The position numbers were made by a program, and so were the translations under genes. A DNA stretch of 64,000 nt from Welwitschia mirabilis (lineage: Eukaryota; Gnetophyta; Gnetopsida; Welwitschiales), in contig JBOZIK010000001.1 in NCBI GenBank assembly GCA_051453625.1, forward strand, positions 112,320,804-112,384,803, in the 5' to 3' direction. Numbering within the stretch: the stretch's first letter is position 1; every line of letters starts with the position of its first letter. The notes below the pieces were generated by a model. The model ran no database searches, had not been told where the DNA came from, and worked only from the letters and a program-made list of their open reading frames with translations. This document shows positions 59,270 to 64,000 of the stretch, piece after piece.

Positions 59270-59910
59270 GAAACTCAAGAACTGGAATGCTTATCCTACA
59301 TTTTTCAGAGAGCATAATGAGGATTCTTTTTAATATATAGCTAAACGTGAATAACTCATCCTCATTTTTGGACATGGAGAAATAAAATTTTAGATATAAC
59401 CTATATAATTAGTTTCCCTTTCACCCTTAAAAAGAAAAACAAAGAATTGATTTAAAACCATTTTGCACAAAAGCCTTAAGACTTGGAATCAAGTGCAAGA
59501 AGCTTTTAGTAGAAGATTCATGAATAAGACAACCATGAGAAGGAGAAAATAATAAGTAATCAACTTTTAACAATACCACAATGAAGATTATGCCTTAACT
59601 TAACAGAGATTTTTCACTACTACATCTTCCAATCCATGGATGAATTCTCAAAAGAAGAACTTATAGATCATTTTTATAATGGGTTAAATAGCCAAACCAA
59701 ACAACTTGTAGACTTTTCATGTGGTGAAAATCTACTTTATTTGATAATAGATGATTTTAGGAGTCTATTATAAGACCTTGCAAAAATAAATCAAACTTGG
59801 GTTAAACTTACACCTAAAGAAAACAAAACAATAGGACAGATACTCAAGGAATTGAAGAATATGCGACATGAAGAGAATGATCAAATTCATACATTCTTCT
59901 TGGAGGTCTT
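59270..59910 (+). pseudogene. Athila/Tat-like gag (Retrotrans_gag) remnant
   Basis: Frames read TWNQVQEAF and RRFMNKTT, a segment LTIPQ, then SMDEFSKEELIDHFYNGLNS, QTKQLVDFSCGENLLY and LAKINQTWVKLTPKENK. This follows Athila gag: W-x-x-x-x-x-A-F-x-x-x-(Y/F)-F, F-Y-N-G-L-N-x-x-T-x-x-x-(V/L)-D-x-x-(A/C)-G-G and the later N-x-x-W. One frameshift and several stops occur. FYNGL is the most diagnostic part. Gag forms the particle of the element. Confidence 0.85.
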
Positions 59911-60839
59911 AGCATTACATTGATGAGTTTCAAAAGAGAATTAGAAGGTAAAAATATGATAAATCAATCACCCCAACATTTAACATATTTCAACCAATGT
60001 GATATTTATGAAGAATCCTTTCACTTTATCAATGAAGCCCTACCTTATCAACTTGTAGAGAAGTTATTTATAATGAAGTATGTGCTTTTAACTAAATTTC
60101 AAACAATGGGAATAACTAATAATATTTACCAATAAATAATGGACATTCAACATCATTTAAACCTTCATTTTATAATATATATAGAAGTAAAAACTTTTAG
60201 TTTAATTTTTCCTAACTACAATTGGAGTGATTCCCTTAGAAAGTCTATTGAAGAATTGAAAATGATGCATGAAAATATCAAAAAAAATTAGAAAATCAAA
60301 ATAAGAACTTAGAGAATCTAATTAGCATCCTTCAATAAACCATGTTATAAAATACAAGATCTTAAGGATCAATTTCTACTCAAACAATCACAAATCTTAA
60401 TGCTGTAAAAAAAGATTTGAAAGTGGTCACAAGAGATGGACATGATACAATTCGCTTTGAAGAAATGTTTACCTCTTAAAACAAAGACAAGTAAATCATG
60501 AATAATATATTAATATCCTTGATTAATTAAAATTTTCTCCAACATCTTTAAAAAAATTCCAACATGTAAGATTTAAAGACAAAGACCTTTATTCCATGGA
60601 TTGATAGATTGGATACAAACCTAACTTATGATAAGCATTTAAAAGAAATCATGAATGATGTTTGTATTAAGCTACCCTTTTATAATATCCTTTAAAAAAA
60701 CTCAAATCCAACAAAATATATAAGGAATTAGTATGAAAAAAGCAAAAAGGAACAATACCAATTATTGTTCAATCCCTTTCCAACTTGGTCATGCAAAAAT
60801 GTTCAAATTTTAAAGACCTAAGTGCTATTATCATATGTG
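59911..60839 (+). other. gag C-terminal spacer, decayed
   Basis: Lys/Asn/Gln-rich fragments and a short frame at 59920-60135 without recognisable domain. In the family this links gag to protease. Confidence 0.5.
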
Positions 60840-61245
60840 TTATTCTAAAGGAAAATAAAAAGATTAAGAAATCCTCAATTGATATAGGAGCAAGTGTAAA
60901 TATCAAGCCCTTACAAAAGTATTATTAGAATTAGTAGATGCAATAATAAAAAGACCTATAAGTGTAATCAAAGGCTTAGTCATCCAAATTGAGGAAGAAT
61001 TTTACCTTATATATGTGGCCATTGTTAAAGTGAAACATAATGAAGGATATCCTTTACTCTTAGGAAGAGCCTTATTTCCAAAAACCCATTGTGTTATTGA
61101 TACTCACACAAGAATGATTGAATGTCATGCTAGAAACAAAAAGGATAGCATTAAAGTATTCAATGTGGTCAAAAAGGACATGGGTAATAAATTAAAACTT
61201 GAAGAATTAGTTAAAACTTTCATGTTAGTCCAACATCATTCCTAG
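60840..61245 (+). pseudogene. Athila/Tat-like retropepsin
   Basis: SSIDIGASVNI at 60872-60904 matches the D-L-G-A-S-V-N active site of Athila protease, with Asp, Gly and Ala kept. The C-terminal part is an open frame (61015-61245) reading MAIVKVKHNEGYPLLLGRAL, then FPKTHCVIDTHTRMIECHAR and NKKDSIKVFNVVKK. It matches P-L-I-L-G-R-P-F-L-A-T and the following I-D-x-x-x-x-x-(L/M) segment. In between, stops and frameshifts break the domain. This is one of the best preserved element fragments in the window. The ATG at 61015 is internal, not a true start. Confidence 0.85.
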
Positions 61246-61394
61246 AAGAAAGTCTTCTTTCGTTACATAATTCCAATTTATTTCATAATGAGGAAGAATG
61301 ATCCATCATTTTGAAAAGTTTAAACTCATATAGTTCATGCAAACTCAATCAAAATAACTTACACAAGCCTTTAAATGAAGAACTTCATGAATAA

Positions 61395-61980
61395 TATAAA
61401 TCTATCTTTGATGATAATATTTAATATAAGAGGGGTGTTCCATAAGCCTGAAGGATGATCATGACCTTAAACTTAATGAATTACCCAATGGTTAAAAGAA
61501 TATTTTCTTGGATAATATAATCCAAGAAAACAATTTATCATTAATGCTTTTCTCTTTTCTTTCCAATAAAAGTCCTTGATTCAACTTTAACCTTCAAACA
61601 TAAAAGCTTTNNNNNNNNNNNNNNNNNNNNNNNNNNNNNNNNNNNNNNNNNNNNNNNNNNNNNNNNNNNNNNNNNNNNNNNNNNNNNNNNNNNNNNNNNN
61701 NNNNNNNNNNNNNNNNNNNNNNNNNNNNNNNNNNTAATATAAATCTATCTTTGATGATAATATTTAATATATGACATCTATTAAAGTCTTCTATGTGAAG
61801 AGGGGTGTTCCACAAGCATGAAGGATGATCATGAATTTAAACTTAATGAATTACCCAATGATTAAAAGCATATTTTCTTGGATAATATAATCTAAGAAAA
61901 CCATTTATCATTAATGCTTTCCTCTTTTCTTTCCAATAAAAGTCCTTAATTCAACTTTAACCTTCAAACATAAAAGCTTT
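61395..61980. repeat. gap-flanking duplicate with 27-bp indel
   Basis: Bases 61395-61610 recur at 61735-61980. The second copy has 27 extra bases after TTTAATAT (TGACATCTATTAAAGTCTTC and onward). Suggests two haplotypes placed in series. Confidence 0.8.
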
Positions 61981-62385
61981 CACTTGGAATCACAAAGATT
62001 TAAGTGTCATCCCTCCTTACATTATTCAACATAAGATATACTTAGAATATTATGCAAAGCTCTTTAAAAAACCTTAAAGAAGACTTAACTCTTTCCTTAA
62101 GCAGGTAGTCAAAAATGAAATAATAAAACTTATGGATGTTAGTATCATTTATGGCATTTCTAATAGAAAATGGGTTAGCCCTCTTACAATTGTATCCAAA
62201 AAGGGAGGAAAATTATGAGTATGAATTGATTTTAGAAAACTTAATTATGTCATTAAAAAGGATCATTTTCCCTTGCCTTTTCTAAATGAAGTTCTTAATA
62301 GAATTCAAGGTCATACTTACTATTGTTTTCTTGATAGATATAGTGAATACATATAAGGTTTATAAATTTTACAGGTAAAAACTTC
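61978..62385 (+). pseudogene. Athila/Tat-like reverse transcriptase, N-terminal part
   Basis: Reads FTWNHKDLSVIPPYIIQHKI, then NSFLKQVVKNEIIKLMDVSI, IYGISNRKWVSPLTIVSKKG, DFRKLNYVIKKDHFPLPF and GHTYYCFLDRYSEYI. It matches Athila RT up to F-L-D-G-Y-S-G-Y; Gly is Arg and the second Gly is Glu. The catalytic Y-x-D-D region and the rest are missing, so the break lies close to 62360-62385. Few stops up to the break. Confidence 0.9.
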
Positions 62386-64000
62386 ATATGTTGCATTGAT
62401 ACAGAAATGTAAGGTCTAACATTTTAACAAAAAACTTTAATTTTTGCATTAATCTAAAATTGTAACATCCATTTTTTTAATCCTAAAAATAATGAATTTA
62501 TAACTATTAATGTGATATTCAAGATCAGTGATCAAGCTTATGCATAGCTTTAAAACTATCTTTATTTGAAATGTAGCTAAGGGAAGCTATGCCTTAAGAT
62601 TTATGCAACTAAAATATCCTATTTTTACTTTGTTAGTACACCAAATGATAATGGTGATTTAAAGCATCTAAAAATGATAAAACAGAGTTCATTTATAAGT
62701 AAAAGCACCAAGGTTTCACCTAAAATAGTATGGATTAAGCTTAGATTTATAAAATGACCACTAGAAAGTTTAGTTTTGAGTCATATTTGCATAATAAAAC
62801 AAGTATTTGAAATTTCTATGCCTATTTTTATATTTATTTATCTTATACAATCTATCTATGAGTGTTTGAATATTAGTCTTTCAATGTTGTTTCTCTTATA
62901 ATGCTTAAATTATACACACAACATAGCTCTAAAAATATTGATTTATTTACATCATGCTAATAGCACTTTTCTACTACCACTTAAAAATTCTATTATTTAA
63001 ACAATTTAACCTTTTAAAGATTATTCAATCTTGCAATTCTGCCTCTTTAATTAAATACAACACTAAATTTATGTATAAGAAAAAAGTCATAAATGCAATT
63101 ACAAAACAAATGTAAATGCAGCTTGAAAATGTAACCATAATGCAGATGTAGTGAAATGCATGTCTTGTTCATCATTGCATCTTTATAAGGCAATAGCAAA
63201 CCTTAAAAATCTATCATTTTTAGTTTATATCACTTATTCTTCTTTAGAAATATCCATTTCTTGGCTAAAACGGAATATTTCTTTCCTCTAAAATCAGTTT
63301 GTAGGTTATACTCTATTATCTAATGTGTTGTTTCTTCCACTTTAAGTCCTATATTTATAATTTAATATTATTTTCTGGGAGCTATGCCATCAAATGTAAA
63401 CTTACTTCTCTTCTTATGGAAGGTGGGAGATGCTTAATCATTTTACACAATGGTTATGGATTTGCTTTACAATCCTCTCCCCTTTCATCAATGCTGCTAC
63501 TAATCTTTCCATTAAACTCTAGCTTATATATATATATATATATATATATAAAACTCAGAATCTATGTAACATTATTTTTTTCTAAATTTTAATAATAATA
63601 ATTTATATTTAAACAATGGCAGTTTTTAAAGGAATTTACATCAAAAGTAAGAGATACACATAAATTATGATCTACAATTTGTCAAGCTCACACTTTACTA
63701 ATAAAATAAGTTTAAAAATGGATATCCATTAAAATAATGATAATAACTAAATTATTTAGTATACAATACTAGATATCAATGTCAAAAGTTTTTAAGGCTA
63801 TTAAAATGACTACAACATCTAGGATATAAAACATTTATACAAATGTCATGACAAGATTACAAATTTTAAAGAATAACAATTCACTCCAAACATAGTTTTT
63901 CAAACAAAAAATAGACAATAATAACTTCACTCCCACATGCCCTTCTTGGAAAGTTAATTTAGCTTTTTAGTATTCTAGTTTTTCTACCTATTCAACACAA
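62386..64000. other. unassigned AT-rich region after RT break
   Basis: No RT sequence continues here. The frame at 63323-63592 runs into the TA microsatellite and has no recognised domain. An inserted element or a deletion junction would explain the break. Confidence 0.5.
63525..63551. repeat. (TA)13 microsatellite
   Basis: Uninterrupted TA repeat. Confidence 0.95.

Larger units (their letters stand above)
56990..62385 (+). mobile_element. Athila/Tat-like Ty3/gypsy element, 3' truncated
   Basis: Order: LTR end, PBS, gag (59270-59910), protease (60840-61245), RT start (61978-62385). The RT stops abruptly just after the F-L-D-x-Y-S motif; no RNase H, integrase or 3' LTR follows. Gag is close in its Q-V-Q-E-A-F segment to the nested element at 17869-24750, so both probably belong to the same lineage. 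A 124-N gap (61611-61734) has duplicated flanks that differ by a 27-bp indel. Confidence 0.8.

Noticed and set aside
63323-63592. 89-residue frame as a membrane protein
   Set aside because: Hydrophobicity is expected from AT-rich DNA and the end is a TA microsatellite (Tyr-Ile repeats).

Overview
The window reads as repeat-rich nuclear DNA of a flowering plant with a large, highly methylated genome. It is very AT-rich and CG dinucleotides are scarce. I recognise only plant-type transposable elements: Ty3/gypsy chromovirus, Tat/Athila-like gypsy, Sirevirus-like Ty1/copia and L1-like LINEs. I found no host gene. Nearly every coding stretch is a decayed element protein with many in-frame stops, mostly where the family has Gln or Trp codons, as expected from long-term C-to-T decay. 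The species cannot be named from this sequence.

Layout. 1-6322: two diverged minus-strand Sirevirus-like copia remnants; the second keeps gag, protease, primer-binding site (PBS) and an LTR. 7400-32540: one plus-strand chromovirus (Tekay/Del-like) with LTRs of more than 5 kb, PBS, gag, protease, reverse transcriptase (RT), RNase H, integrase with a chromodomain-like tail, purine tract and a 4-5 bp target-site duplication. A minus-strand Tat/Athila-like element (17869-24750) lies between its RNase H and integrase; it has a PBS and gag but no visible pol. 33215-39401: a plus-strand L1-like LINE, apparently full length, flanked by a 19-bp duplication with one mismatch. 39502-41863: a solo LTR of the copia family seen at the left edge. 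44300-46270: a minus-strand LINE RT. 48050-54670: two old repeat blocks present twice in permuted order, with a compound CA/CT microsatellite. About 57000-62385: a plus-strand Athila/Tat-like element with LTR end, PBS, gag, protease and an RT cut short. 62386-64000: unassigned AT-rich DNA.

Assembly quality matters here. At least a dozen N runs, most exactly 100 long, have the same sequence on both sides, often with a few differences or a small indel. These look like unmerged overlapping contigs or haplotypes, so some apparent duplications and lengths are inflated.

I found no new cellular system. The most informative items are the nested pol-less Tat/Athila-like element and its extra ORF, the duplicated promoter region inside a giant LTR, the palindrome clusters in the copia LTRs, the roughly 44-bp array in the chromovirus leader, and the permuted repeat blocks near 48-54 kb.
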